Position numbers and translations under genes: made by a program. Positions 46,670-54,528 of a stretch of 62,071 nucleotides of DNA are shown here, piece after piece. The notes beneath the pieces were generated by a model. It was not told the DNA's origin. It was given only the letters and a program-made list of their open reading frames with translations, and ran no database searches. Every line of letters begins with the position of its first letter. The first letter of the stretch is position 1. This DNA comes from Candidatus Peregrinibacteria bacterium GW2011_GWF2_39_17 (GTDB taxonomy: Bacteria > Patescibacteriota > Gracilibacteria > UBA1369 > UBA12473). Where the stretch lies: NCBI GenBank assembly GCA_000993615.1, contig LBWM01000008.1, positions 8,742 to 70,812 on the forward strand, written 5' to 3'.

Positions 46670-46697
46670 TGGACTTCAAAAATAGGACATTTATAAT
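46670..46697 (+). promoter_or_regulatory. Promoter of tRNA-Arg
   Basis: TGGACT (46670-46675), 16-base spacer and TATAAT (46692-46697), 11 bases before the mature tRNA. Confidence 0.5.
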
Positions 46698-46708
46698 AAA
46701 ATCACTTT

Positions 46709-46785
46709 GCGCCAGTAGCTCAGTGGATTAGAGCACCGGTCTTCGGAACCGGGTGTCAGGGGTTCGAATCCCTTCTGGCGCACCA
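46709..46785 (+). tRNA. tRNA-Arg (TCG)
   Basis: Complete cloverleaf with acceptor GCGCCAG/CTGGCGC, anticodon loop CTTCGGA with TCG at 46743-46745, T arm AGGGG-TTCGAAT-CCCTT and encoded CCA. It reads CGA codons. Confidence 0.95.
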
Positions 46786-46845
46786 TTCTGCTACGCTAAA
46801 GCTGCGGATATTGAGGGGGGTGATATGAACAACGTTTCATTTTTG

Positions 46846-48414
46846 TTAAGTCTTTTTAATTACCATCACGGTCATATCATCTTTTTGCTCATAATTTTGA
46901 CTCCACTGTTTTACATCCGCCAAAAGTGCCACTTTAATGGCTTCGGCCGCATCAAGATCGCATGATTGGGTAACAACCCTTTTAAATTCTGGCATTCCAT
47001 ATTGATCTTTTTCATTCCTCCATGCCTCGGGAATCCCATCGGTGTAGAGGATCACACAATCCCCTTTTTTTAATTCTATAACCTGCGATTTTACTAAGGG
47101 AGTTATATCTGGAATCATACCAAGCGCAATACCACCTCTGGAAAGTTCCTCGGTTCTAATGGTGCTGGCAACATACCTTAAGGGAACTTCATGCCCAGCA
47201 TTTACTAATGTCAAAAGATTATTTTTCGTATTCCAATGCCATAAAATTAAGGTAATAAACATATTCGCGCTAGTTTTCTTTTTTAAAATTCGGTTTGCCT
47301 CTATAAGAATTTTTTCCGGATCTCCCAGGTAGACAAAACTGTCAAGAAGGGCATTAGCAATTGAGACAACTAATCCGGCTGGGACTCCATGGCCAGTTAC
47401 ATCCCCTACATAGCCAAAATAGTTTTCTTCATTAAGGGTGATAAAATCATAAACATCACCGCCAACCTCAGCGGCCGGGATAATACCAGCTGCGATATCT
47501 AAGCCAAGAATATTAGGCATTTCCTTGGGTAAAATTTCTTTTTGAATCATGGCGGCAAGCTCTAACTCTTTTGTAACTCTTTCCTTGTAAGCCATGGCTT
47601 GCATACTACGTTCCAGATCAGCGGCCATTTTGTTAAACGTTTGAGCTAGACTCCCGACCTCATCATGAGTTTTTATTTCAACCTTGCTCTTAAAGTTACC
47701 TTGCCCCAAAATTATGGCGCCAGCCTGAAGTTTCTTGAGCGGCCTTGTAATGCTACTTGAAAAGAAATAGGCATAAACAATTCCCACCAAAATGGCAATT
47801 ATAGATAACCAAACTATCCGCATCCACATAGCCTGAATTCTGTCATCTAAAATTGCGTAAGATGGAGAATAAAGGACCGCATAATGAGCTCCAGTTGGAT
47901 AAATTACATTAATAATGCGATTACTAGGTTGAATAGGAGTAACTAGTTTTTCATAAAGATTAACACTATATAAATTACCATCCTCATCTGTTTTGAGATA
48001 AATAATGCGATTATCTTCTAGTTGATAAGAAGGGTAAGTTGCTTGGATGCGTTCAAGCATCGAGCCAGTGATAATTCGTGGATCACCAGTATATTGACGT
48101 GTTTTTTCTTCGCTAGAATCATAAAGCACCGTGCCATTATAATCAGCGATTCCGATACCGGTTATTTCCTGTGTTTTATTAAATAAATCCTGAATTTCGC
48201 GGTTAAAATAAACAAAACTTTCCTGAGATAAATAGCGCTCATAAAGCTCAACGATTTGAACCGCAGTTAAATCGGAAAAGCTACGAATGGAATCATAAAT
48301 ATCGGTACTTAATTCTTGTGATTTTTGTCTAATTAGCAAAGCCGCAGAAAGACTGAAAGCTATAATCAGCAATAAGGTCATGCCGGCAATTAATTTTGTT
48401 TTAAGTGAATGCAT
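46846..48414 (-). CDS. Sensor SpoIIE-type phosphatase with HAMP domain
   Basis: 522 residues. Membrane helices at about 8-28 and 197-217 frame an extracytoplasmic sensor region (about 30-195) reminiscent of a Cache-like domain. A HAMP domain (about 218-272) and a SpoIIE PP2C domain (about 290-520) follow with EVGGDVYDF, GDVTGHGVPAGLVV, NAGHE, GIALGM, LYTDGIPEAW and DDMTVMVI. It should report an external signal by dephosphorylating a STAS protein such as that at 39059. It is 27 bp downstream of an orphan solute-binding protein gene, which may provide the ligand (inference). Confidence 0.9.
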   Translation of the reverse strand: MHSLKTKLIAGMTLLLIIAFSLSAALLIRQKSQELSTDIYDSIRSFSDLTAVQIVELYERYLSQESFVYFNREIQDLFNKTQEITGIGIADYNGTVLYDSSEEKTRQYTGDPRIITGSMLERIQATYPSYQLEDNRIIYLKTDEDGNLYSVNLYEKLVTPIQPSNRIINVIYPTGAHYAVLYSPSYAILDDRIQAMWMRIVWLSIIAILVGIVYAYFFSSSITRPLKKLQAGAIILGQGNFKSKVEIKTHDEVGSLAQTFNKMAADLERSMQAMAYKERVTKELELAAMIQKEILPKEMPNILGLDIAAGIIPAAEVGGDVYDFITLNEENYFGYVGDVTGHGVPAGLVVSIANALLDSFVYLGDPEKILIEANRILKKKTSANMFITLILWHWNTKNNLLTLVNAGHEVPLRYVASTIRTEELSRGGIALGMIPDITPLVKSQVIELKKGDCVILYTDGIPEAWRNEKDQYGMPEFKRVVTQSCDLDAAEAIKVALLADVKQWSQNYEQKDDMTVMVIKKT

Positions 48415-48441
48415 AGAGGCACTAAAAATGAATTAGAATAA

Positions 48442-50016
48442 TTAGTGGAAATCAGCGGCTAAAATAAGGCTATCAGCGCGTGGATTCCACGATAAACTTA
48501 CCTGAATAGCAGTTAAAATATCACTTTCAAATAAAGGTATTCCTATTTTTTCATCCTGAACCACGATTTTCATTAAATTTTGCAGTTGTTTTAGGCGATC
48601 CACTTCTAAGAGATTGCGTTCTTGGTTTTCGATAAGTTTATCAACGCCGGTATTTTCGTAACGATTACGATTAAAAAATCCATACTGACCATCTTCTGAA
48701 TAAGAATGCACCACATTTAAGAAAAAATCACTAGCATCACCTAAATCACTTCTCCAGCCCAAAAAATGGAAATTGCTTTTACCTGAAGAAATTAGATCAG
48801 AATAATCAGCATAAGGCAGGATATTTAACTTCAGAGAAAGTCCGATCAGATGCATTTGAGCTTGAACATAGTTACCAAATGCTTCTAAGCCGTCCGGGAG
48901 ATCTAAAATGATTTCACTGGTAGCATCTAATCCGATTGAGGAAATTAATTTTTGGGCTAATTTCAGGTCATAAGTCGGAGTTTCGATGTCAGGATTATAG
49001 CCAAAAACTCCCCTGCTAATAAACTGATTAACCGGATGAGCGAAACCACCGGTCATTTTTTTTAATTCTTCTGGATCAAAAAGATGATTGAGAGCTTCAC
49101 GAAGCTCTTGATGTCGAAAGGGTGAATTTGGATCTTGCCATCCCATTAGTAAAAAGTTAGTTTCCAGGCTAGGTTGCGTAGCGATCGGGTATCCCATGGT
49201 TAATAAAGTATTCACAAACACCGGCGGAACCTGGGCTAAAACATCAATCTCCCCAGCCACGAACTGTTCGTAACGGGTAAATTTATCAGGGATATAAAGT
49301 AAGTGTAGATCACGATAGGTCGGCATTTGGCCCCAATAATCGTCAAACGCCTTAAAATACCATTTGTCATCATTAGTCTTTTGAATAAAGGAGTAGGGGC
49401 CAGTGCCAATTGGTGTCTCCAGATGATCTGGTGATTCGGCAGGGATAATGTAAATTGCGGTTAATTTATTGAGCAAGATAGGATCTGGATTCTTGGTAAT
49501 AATTAGGATAGTAAGATCATCTACAGCTTTAACTTCTTTGATGCTAGTTACTAGATTTTGAGTTTCTGATAAAGGATTAGACTTAGCACGCTTAAAACTA
49601 GCAATAACGTCGCTGGCCTCGAAGCTGCTCTGATCATGAAAAGTAAGATCCGGTCTCAATTTAAATTGCCAGGTAGTATCATTAATCATACCCCAGGATA
49701 AGGCGAGAGCGGGTCTAATTTTAAAATTGCGATCAAAGCTCACCAGAGCTTCGTAGGTATTTGCAAGATAAGAGCGACTAGTGCTATCGAAGGTTGCGGC
49801 TTCGTAAGTTAAAAGCGGCTGATCATAGGCAATGGTTAACTCCTCTTTTAAGGGCTGAGCGGCATTATAGAGCGATGAATTATCGATTGTAGGTTTTTCA
49901 AAAAAATAATAAGCAGTAACTGCAATTAAGATTAGAGCTAAACCAACTAAACTAATGATTAAATTTTCGCTTAGGTTTAGTTTGGGTTTTTTTGTTTTGG
50001 TTTCAGATTGATTCAT
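48442..50016 (-). CDS. Membrane-anchored oligopeptide-type solute-binding protein
   Basis: 524 residues of the SBP_bac_5 family (DppA/OppA fold): a single N-terminal anchor (about 19-40), then ALALSWGMINDTTWQFKLRPDLTFHDQSSFEASDVIASFKRA and IGTGPYSF. No lipobox; the protein is tethered by the helix. No permease or ATPase gene is nearby, whereas a sensor phosphatase gene follows at once. It may act as a ligand receptor for that sensor instead of, or besides, a transporter. Confidence 0.85.
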   Translation of the reverse strand: MNQSETKTKKPKLNLSENLIISLVGLALILIAVTAYYFFEKPTIDNSSLYNAAQPLKEELTIAYDQPLLTYEAATFDSTSRSYLANTYEALVSFDRNFKIRPALALSWGMINDTTWQFKLRPDLTFHDQSSFEASDVIASFKRAKSNPLSETQNLVTSIKEVKAVDDLTILIITKNPDPILLNKLTAIYIIPAESPDHLETPIGTGPYSFIQKTNDDKWYFKAFDDYWGQMPTYRDLHLLYIPDKFTRYEQFVAGEIDVLAQVPPVFVNTLLTMGYPIATQPSLETNFLLMGWQDPNSPFRHQELREALNHLFDPEELKKMTGGFAHPVNQFISRGVFGYNPDIETPTYDLKLAQKLISSIGLDATSEIILDLPDGLEAFGNYVQAQMHLIGLSLKLNILPYADYSDLISSGKSNFHFLGWRSDLGDASDFFLNVVHSYSEDGQYGFFNRNRYENTGVDKLIENQERNLLEVDRLKQLQNLMKIVVQDEKIGIPLFESDILTAIQVSLSWNPRADSLILAADFH

Positions 50017-50091
50017 ATATTTAAAAAACCTATTTTATCTATTAATTTTACCATAAAAGTCAAAAAACAGCAACGATCAGGGCCTAATTTT

Positions 50092-50120
50092 TTGACTGAA
50101 GCCAGGATTAGTATTATGCT
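50092..50120 (+). promoter_or_regulatory. Promoter of the radical SAM leader
   Basis: TTGACT (50092-50097), 17-base spacer and TATGCT (50115-50120). The transcript would start near 50127, with a 184-base leader before the radical SAM ATG. Confidence 0.5.
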
Positions 50121-50143
50121 TAATATAGTAAAAAAAATTCTTT

Positions 50144-50230
50144 ATGAAGAAATTCGCCGCGATTCACCTACTTCAGCATTCACGCCGCCGTCATTTATTC
50201 CGTTGCCTCTTTGGAATAATGGCTGCTTAA
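50144..50230 (+). CDS. 28-codon leader peptide in an attenuator-like leader
   Basis: ATG at 50144 to TAA at 50228-50230, 28 residues rich in His, Arg and Leu (MKKFAAIHLLQHSRRRH...). It begins about 17 bases after the predicted start of transcription and ends 19 bases before a strong terminator hairpin, the layout of a translated attenuation leader. A second, weaker hairpin (50195-50219) lies inside it. It could also be a peptide substrate of the radical SAM enzyme. No Shine-Dalgarno site. A longer frame (50008-50286) is rejected because it starts before the promoter and ends inside the terminator. Confidence 0.4.
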   Translation: MKKFAAIHLLQHSRRRHLFRCLFGIMAA

Positions 50231-50249
50231 ACCTACAAAATTTTAAAAA

Positions 50250-50279
50250 GCACTTTCCAGGGAGGAAGGTGCTTTTTTT
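50250..50279 (+). terminator. Intrinsic terminator upstream of the radical SAM gene
   Basis: A 9-bp stem (GCACTTTCC/GGAAGGTGC, one G.U pair, 5-base loop), extended by A-T pairs, then seven T. It stands 31 bases before the radical SAM ATG, so it must be read through or be relieved for expression from the leader promoter. Confidence 0.85.
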
Positions 50280-50310
50280 GTACTAATTTTATTTTTTTAC
50301 CATAATTACC

Positions 50311-51378
50311 ATGAATGAAACTACTCTATCATCAGCTCAAAAAATTAAGTCTTATCAGGAAAATGCTTGTCAAAATGGGCTACCCACTGATGCCTATTTA
50401 CAGGTAACAGAACAGTGCAATTGTCGATGCGCCATGTGTGATATTTGGAAAAACCCTGGGGGTAAATCAGGCGAAAAAGAAACGCTGGTAAGTATTATTC
50501 AGACCTTGAGAGAAAAAAATTTTAACTGGGTAACTTTATGGGGTGGGGAACCCTATTTACACCCTGATATTATTCCCTTAATGGCCGAAGTAAAAAAGTG
50601 TGGAATGAGGCTGCAATTAATTACCAATGGCACCCTGCTTCGAAATGATAAATCTGGTTCAAAACTAGATGCCACCGTGGAGTTGGCGGATAATGTTGTT
50701 TTTTCTCTTGATGGAGCTACTCCTGAAATCCATGATGCGATAAGAGGTATCCAGGGTACTTTTGCCAGGACAATAAGGAATTTAACGGCACTGCTGGCAC
50801 TTAAGAAAAAGACAGGGAAAGGACCAGAAGTCGAAATTGACACTACTATTTTACTTCAAAATATTGCTGAGATAAGCGCAATGATTGACTTTAGTAAACA
50901 GTTTGGGGATATACTGGTTGATTTTGACCCAGCCCAGATTCAGGGAACCGGTAATTCCGCAGATCAAAGTATAATTGAAATTCCAGAAGCGATAGTCGAG
51001 CAGGCTTTTGGGCAATTAATTACCGCAAAGCGAATGGGCGCAAATATTACTTCTGAGGAAAAACTGGAACTCATGAAGGATTATTTAAAAAAGAAGCCAG
51101 TGCACGGAGCGTGTTTTAGCTTATTCAAGGATCTATTAATTGCACCTGACGGAAAAGTCTATTTTTGCTGGGGTTGGGATAAGGTTATTGGGAATATCCT
51201 CGACACTAATTTTAAGGAAGAATGGGAGGGAGCTATTAGACAAAATTTAGAGGCAATTGATGGCAAAATGGGAAGATGTAAAAGTTGTGGCTTTTCTCAT
51301 GTCAGATGGCCTGATAAAGATTTTTTGGAACTGGTTACGGCGATAAACACGCAAAGAAAAAAATATTTTATGGTGTAA
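50311..51378 (+). CDS. Radical SAM/SPASM-like enzyme
   Basis: 355 residues. The 4Fe-4S cluster motif is CNCRCAMC (C-x3-C-x2-C with an extra Cys), followed by WGGEPYLHPDI for SAM binding. The C-terminus has a twitch/SPASM-like region: HGACFSLFKDLLIAPDGKVYFCWGW and MGRCKSCGF, giving at least four further Cys. Such enzymes modify peptides, or act on cofactors or proteins. No partner enzyme, transporter or protease is adjacent, and the only nearby peptide is the leader at 50144. Substrate unknown. Confidence 0.88.
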   Translation: MNETTLSSAQKIKSYQENACQNGLPTDAYLQVTEQCNCRCAMCDIWKNPGGKSGEKETLVSIIQTLREKNFNWVTLWGGEPYLHPDIIPLMAEVKKCGMRLQLITNGTLLRNDKSGSKLDATVELADNVVFSLDGATPEIHDAIRGIQGTFARTIRNLTALLALKKKTGKGPEVEIDTTILLQNIAEISAMIDFSKQFGDILVDFDPAQIQGTGNSADQSIIEIPEAIVEQAFGQLITAKRMGANITSEEKLELMKDYLKKKPVHGACFSLFKDLLIAPDGKVYFCWGWDKVIGNILDTNFKEEWEGAIRQNLEAIDGKMGRCKSCGFSHVRWPDKDFLELVTAINTQRKKYFMV

Positions 51379-51389
51379 TATCTTCGATG

Positions 51390-51418
51390 TTGCATTAAGG
51401 CCTATTAAGCAATATAGT
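51390..51418 (+). promoter_or_regulatory. feo operon promoter
   Basis: TTGCAT (51390-51395), 17-base spacer and TATAGT (51413-51418); transcription would start near 51425, inside the DtxR-like box. Confidence 0.65.
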
Positions 51419-51432
51419 TAGGTAAGCCTAAC
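51417..51432. promoter_or_regulatory. DtxR/IdeR-type operator at the feo promoter
   Basis: GTTAGG-TAAG-CCTAAC is a palindrome that fits the core of the DtxR/IdeR box (TTAGGTTAGCCTAA) with one changed base. It overlaps the end of the -10 and the start site, where a bound iron-loaded repressor would block transcription. Confidence 0.75.
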
Positions 51433-51440
51433 TCTAGGAT

Positions 51441-51521
51441 ATGTCCAGTATTAACAGAGAAGATTATCTTCGAGCGATATTCCTTTTTTTCTTTTGGGGA
51501 CAAAAAATACCAACTATCTAA
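51441..51521 (+). pseudogene. N-terminal remnant of a DtxR/MntR-family repressor
   Basis: ATG at 51441 encodes 26 residues, MSSINREDYLRAIF...GQKIPTI, then TAA. This matches the first helix of DtxR-family metalloregulators (S-x-REDYLKAIYxL...GxxxTT). The rest of the DNA-binding and dimer domains is gone; feoA begins 2 bases after the stop. Since DtxR proteins often end in a FeoA-like SH3 domain, a deletion may have fused the ends of such a gene. It could also be a short leader peptide. The reading relies on pattern recognition of a short stretch. Confidence 0.5.
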
Positions 51522-51523
51522 AA

Positions 51524-51754
51524 ATGAAAAAACTATTATTATCTCAATTAAAACAAGGGATAAGAGCTGAAATACTTAAAGTTGATTGTGGGAAAAATTT
51601 CACAGGGAGGCTCTGTGACTTAGGTCTGTTTGAGGGCACAAACGTCACTATTGTTAAAAACGATCATTTTGGCCCTCTTATTTTAAAAATTTTAAATTCT
51701 AAAATCGCTTTAGGACGAGGCGAAGCCGCTAAAATTTATGCCAAAGAAATTTAA
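51524..51754 (+). CDS. feoA: FeoA-like ferrous iron transport protein
   Basis: 76 residues from the ATG at 51524 (MKKLLLSQL); a longer TTG frame is rejected. The SH3-like FeoA fold shows LLSQLKQGIRAEILKV, RLCDLGLFEGTNVTIVKNDHFGPLILKI and ALGRGEAAKI. FeoA assists FeoB on the cytosolic side. Its last 17 bp overlap feoB. A DtxR remnant lies directly upstream, so this could instead be a surviving C-terminal domain of such a regulator; the tight feoB overlap favours feoA. Confidence 0.85.
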   Translation: MKKLLLSQLKQGIRAEILKVDCGKNFTGRLCDLGLFEGTNVTIVKNDHFGPLILKILNSKIALGRGEAAKIYAKEI

Positions 51755-53567
51755 AATCAAAGTGGTATTAGTCGGGAATCCAAACACCGGAAAATCTACC
51801 CTTTTTAACGCCTTGACTGGCGTAAGACAGCATGTGGGTAATTGGCCAGGAAAGACCGTAGAAAAAAAAGAAGGAATTCTGGAATATAAAGGACGGACGA
51901 TAAAAATCATTGATCTGCCGGGTACTTACAGCTTAACAGCTTATACAGAAGAGGAGGCAATTACCGCTCGATTCATAAATGGGACAAAACCGAATGTTGT
52001 TGTTCAAATTATTGATGCGCAAAATTTAGAAAGAAACCTTTTTATGACCGTCCAGTTGATTGAGTCAGGAGCCCCTCTAATTTTGGCAATCAATATGCTG
52101 GACTTGACCCAAAAAGAAAACATCCAAATCGACACCAAAAAACTCTCTATATTATTAGGGATTCCAGTAGTGCCAATTTCAGCAAAACAAAAAAAGGGAA
52201 TCGAAAATCTTATGCAAACAATAGTAGGCTACTTTGAAAATCCGCCCACATCATTTCTAAAGCTAAAATACGGCACAAAAATCGAGAGTGAAACAAAAAA
52301 AAGATACGATCTTGTAAAAAACTTAAGCAAAGAAGTTTTATCTTCGCCCACCCTTCAAGGCGATAATACTTCAGATAAAATTGATAAAATTCTCCTTAAT
52401 AAATTTCTTGGCATCCCGATATTTTTAGTCATTACATGGCTAATGTTTCAAGCTACTTTTAAGCTTTCAAAGCCACTTATCAATTGGATCGAAACCTTAT
52501 TTGCCTTATTGGCCAAGGAATCGTTTTTAATACTTGATAAAATTGGTGCCCTGAAATGGACACAGTCGCTTATTGTGGATGGAATTATTGGTGGGGTAGG
52601 TGGCGTCTTAGTCTTTATCCCGATTATAGGTACTTTATTTTTGCTCATCGCCCTACTTGAAGATTCCGGATATATGGCCAGAATTGCCTATTTGATGGAT
52701 AACTTTATGCAAAAACTCGGACTACACGGAAAAGCTTTTATCCCCCTAATAATCGGCTTCGGATGCAATGTGCCGGGAATTATGGCCACCAGAACTCTAG
52801 CCACAAAACGCGATAGACTGTTAACGATTTTAATTAATCCTTTTATATCTTGCGGGGCTCGTTTACCGGTCTATGCTTTATTTGCCGGTGCTTTTTTTTC
52901 TTCCTATCAAGGGCTCATTGTTTTTTCAATGTATTTACTCGGAATTTTTATCGCAATTTTAGCCGGACTTATTTTTAAAAAAATCCTTTTGAAAACCACC
53001 TCATCGCCTTTTGTTATTGAATTACCTCCCTACCGATACCCAGCGCTGCAGGGAATACTACTGCATGCCTGGGGGAAAATATGGCTTTTTATAAAAAAAG
53101 CAGGAACCATTATCTTGGCATTTTCCATAATCATTTGGCTTATGTCTAGTTTGCCAGTCGGGGTTGATTATGGATCGAACAAAAGCCTAGCTGGTAAAAT
53201 GGGAGAAATCGCCTCTCCTATTTTCGAACCTCTCGGTTTTGGAAACTGGGAATCCTCAGTAGCCTTATTATTTGGATTGGCCGGAAAAGAAATCATCGTA
53301 AGCACTTTTGGCACTTTATATGGCGTAAATATTGAAAATACTCAATCAGTTTCACAGGCCTTAAAAGATAATTTTACACCATTATCAGCTTACGCCTTTA
53401 TGGTATTTGTCTCACTATATGTTCCCTGTCTACCAACCATCGCGATTATCAAAAGAGAGCTTAATTCATGGAAATGGGCTATCTTTGTGATTTTTTACAC
53501 AACCGCAGTCGCCTGGATAATGGCATTTATTGTTTATCAAGGTGGTTCATTATTAGGATTTAATTAA
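51738..53567 (+). CDS. feoB: Ferrous iron transporter FeoB
   Basis: 609 residues, shorter than E. coli FeoB (773). The N-terminal G domain has G1 GNPNTGKST, G3 DLPGTYSL and NMLD (G4). The membrane part (about 220-609) has about eight helices with two GATE-like repeats, including GFGCNVPGIMATR and the later AGKEIIVSTFG. It moves Fe2+ into the cell. The GTPase start overlaps feoA by 17 bp, and a Cys-rich small protein follows 5 bp later. Confidence 0.96.
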   Translation: MPKKFKIKVVLVGNPNTGKSTLFNALTGVRQHVGNWPGKTVEKKEGILEYKGRTIKIIDLPGTYSLTAYTEEEAITARFINGTKPNVVVQIIDAQNLERNLFMTVQLIESGAPLILAINMLDLTQKENIQIDTKKLSILLGIPVVPISAKQKKGIENLMQTIVGYFENPPTSFLKLKYGTKIESETKKRYDLVKNLSKEVLSSPTLQGDNTSDKIDKILLNKFLGIPIFLVITWLMFQATFKLSKPLINWIETLFALLAKESFLILDKIGALKWTQSLIVDGIIGGVGGVLVFIPIIGTLFLLIALLEDSGYMARIAYLMDNFMQKLGLHGKAFIPLIIGFGCNVPGIMATRTLATKRDRLLTILINPFISCGARLPVYALFAGAFFSSYQGLIVFSMYLLGIFIAILAGLIFKKILLKTTSSPFVIELPPYRYPALQGILLHAWGKIWLFIKKAGTIILAFSIIIWLMSSLPVGVDYGSNKSLAGKMGEIASPIFEPLGFGNWESSVALLFGLAGKEIIVSTFGTLYGVNIENTQSVSQALKDNFTPLSAYAFMVFVSLYVPCLPTIAIIKRELNSWKWAIFVIFYTTAVAWIMAFIVYQGGSLLGFN

Positions 53568-53572
53568 TAAAA

Positions 53573-53821
53573 ATGTCTCTAATTGAAATTATTTTAATCT
53601 CAAGCGTCGTCTTCCTAGCAATCCGTTACATTTTTCTATATCTTAAAAAACCTTTTAACAATTGCGAAAACCTTTGTGAAGGCTGTCCAGATGCCAATAA
53701 TTGCAATCAACCAATCCCTAGTCGAAAACTTTCCGGTAAAAAAATGTTAAACAAAAAAATAAAAAATTCATCATCACAATCATGGCTCCAGTGGGAAGAT
53801 CGAGAAAAAAAGAAAAAGTAA
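53573..53821 (+). CDS. FeoB-associated Cys-rich membrane protein
   Basis: 82 residues. One N-terminal membrane helix (about 3-24) is followed by a Cys cluster (NCENLCEGCPDANNC, residues 34-49) and a Lys-rich tail. This matches FeoB-associated Cys-rich proteins, which sit at the same operon position as FeoC and may carry an iron-sulfur or metal site. It starts 5 bp after feoB. The last 104 bp overlap the 3' end of znuB on the other strand. Confidence 0.82.
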   Translation: MSLIEIILISSVVFLAIRYIFLYLKKPFNNCENLCEGCPDANNCNQPIPSRKLSGKKMLNKKIKNSSSQSWLQWEDREKKKK

Positions 53822-54527
53822 TTCCCAAAAGAACACTGAAAAGAGAAATAAAACTACTCATCAGTAATGCTACCTGAAATTTTTTAGATAGTTGCAGGGC
53901 AGTTACTGCCGGAAGAATAAGGAGAGCGGAGACCAACATGACACCAACCATCTTAACAGACAAAATAACCGTAATTGCGGTCAAAAAGGCAATGAGTATA
54001 TTTATAAAATTCGTTTTCACTCCGGTTGTTTTGGCATATTCCTCATCAAAGGTGGCTGAAAATAAATCCCAATAAAAAACATAAACTAAAATCATAACAA
54101 TAAGTGACAACACTATCGATAAAATTACCTCGGTATTACTTATGGCCAAAATATTTCCAAATAGGTAACTAAAAAGATCCACATTAAAACCATTTGAAGC
54201 ACTTGCCAAAATAACGCCTCCCGCAATACCAACGGAAGAAACAATGCCGATTGCAGCGTCCCCGTAAATCTTAGCTTTTTCGCTTATTTTTAGAATAAAA
54301 AAAGAAGCGATCATGACCACCGGAATGGCAACATAGAAAGGATAAAAGCCAAAAAATAATCCGAGAGCAATAGCTCCAAAGCTCACATGAGAAAGTCCGT
54401 CTCCGATTAAGGACATTTTTCTTAAAACCAAAAATAACCCTAAAATCGAACAAACCACGGCTACAAAGGAACCAGCGAGAAATGCCTTTTGGACAAATGA
54501 ATATTGTAAAAAGTTTATTATTTCCAT
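53718..54527 (-). CDS. znuB: ZnuB-type zinc ABC transporter permease
   Basis: 269 residues from the ATG at 54527 (MEIINFLQYSFVQKAFLAGSF), one base after the znuC stop; an upstream frame of 45 extra residues lies inside znuC and is rejected. Eight or nine helices, with the family segments ALAGSFVAVVCSILGLFLVLRKMSLIGDGLSHVSFGAIALG and ILPAVTALQLSKKFQ. It forms the zinc channel. Last gene of zur-znuA-znuC-znuB. Its 3' end overlaps the Cys-rich feo gene by 104 bp. Confidence 0.92.
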   Translation of the reverse strand: MEIINFLQYSFVQKAFLAGSFVAVVCSILGLFLVLRKMSLIGDGLSHVSFGAIALGLFFGFYPFYVAIPVVMIASFFILKISEKAKIYGDAAIGIVSSVGIAGGVILASASNGFNVDLFSYLFGNILAISNTEVILSIVLSLIVMILVYVFYWDLFSATFDEEYAKTTGVKTNFINILIAFLTAITVILSVKMVGVMLVSALLILPAVTALQLSKKFQVALLMSSFISLFSVLLGITFSFFLDLPTGAMIVMMNFLFFCLTFFYRKVFD

Positions 54528-54528
54528 G

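Noticed and set aside
50008-50286. 92-codon frame before the radical SAM gene
   Set aside because: It begins upstream of the predicted promoter and its end is the terminator hairpin and T run.
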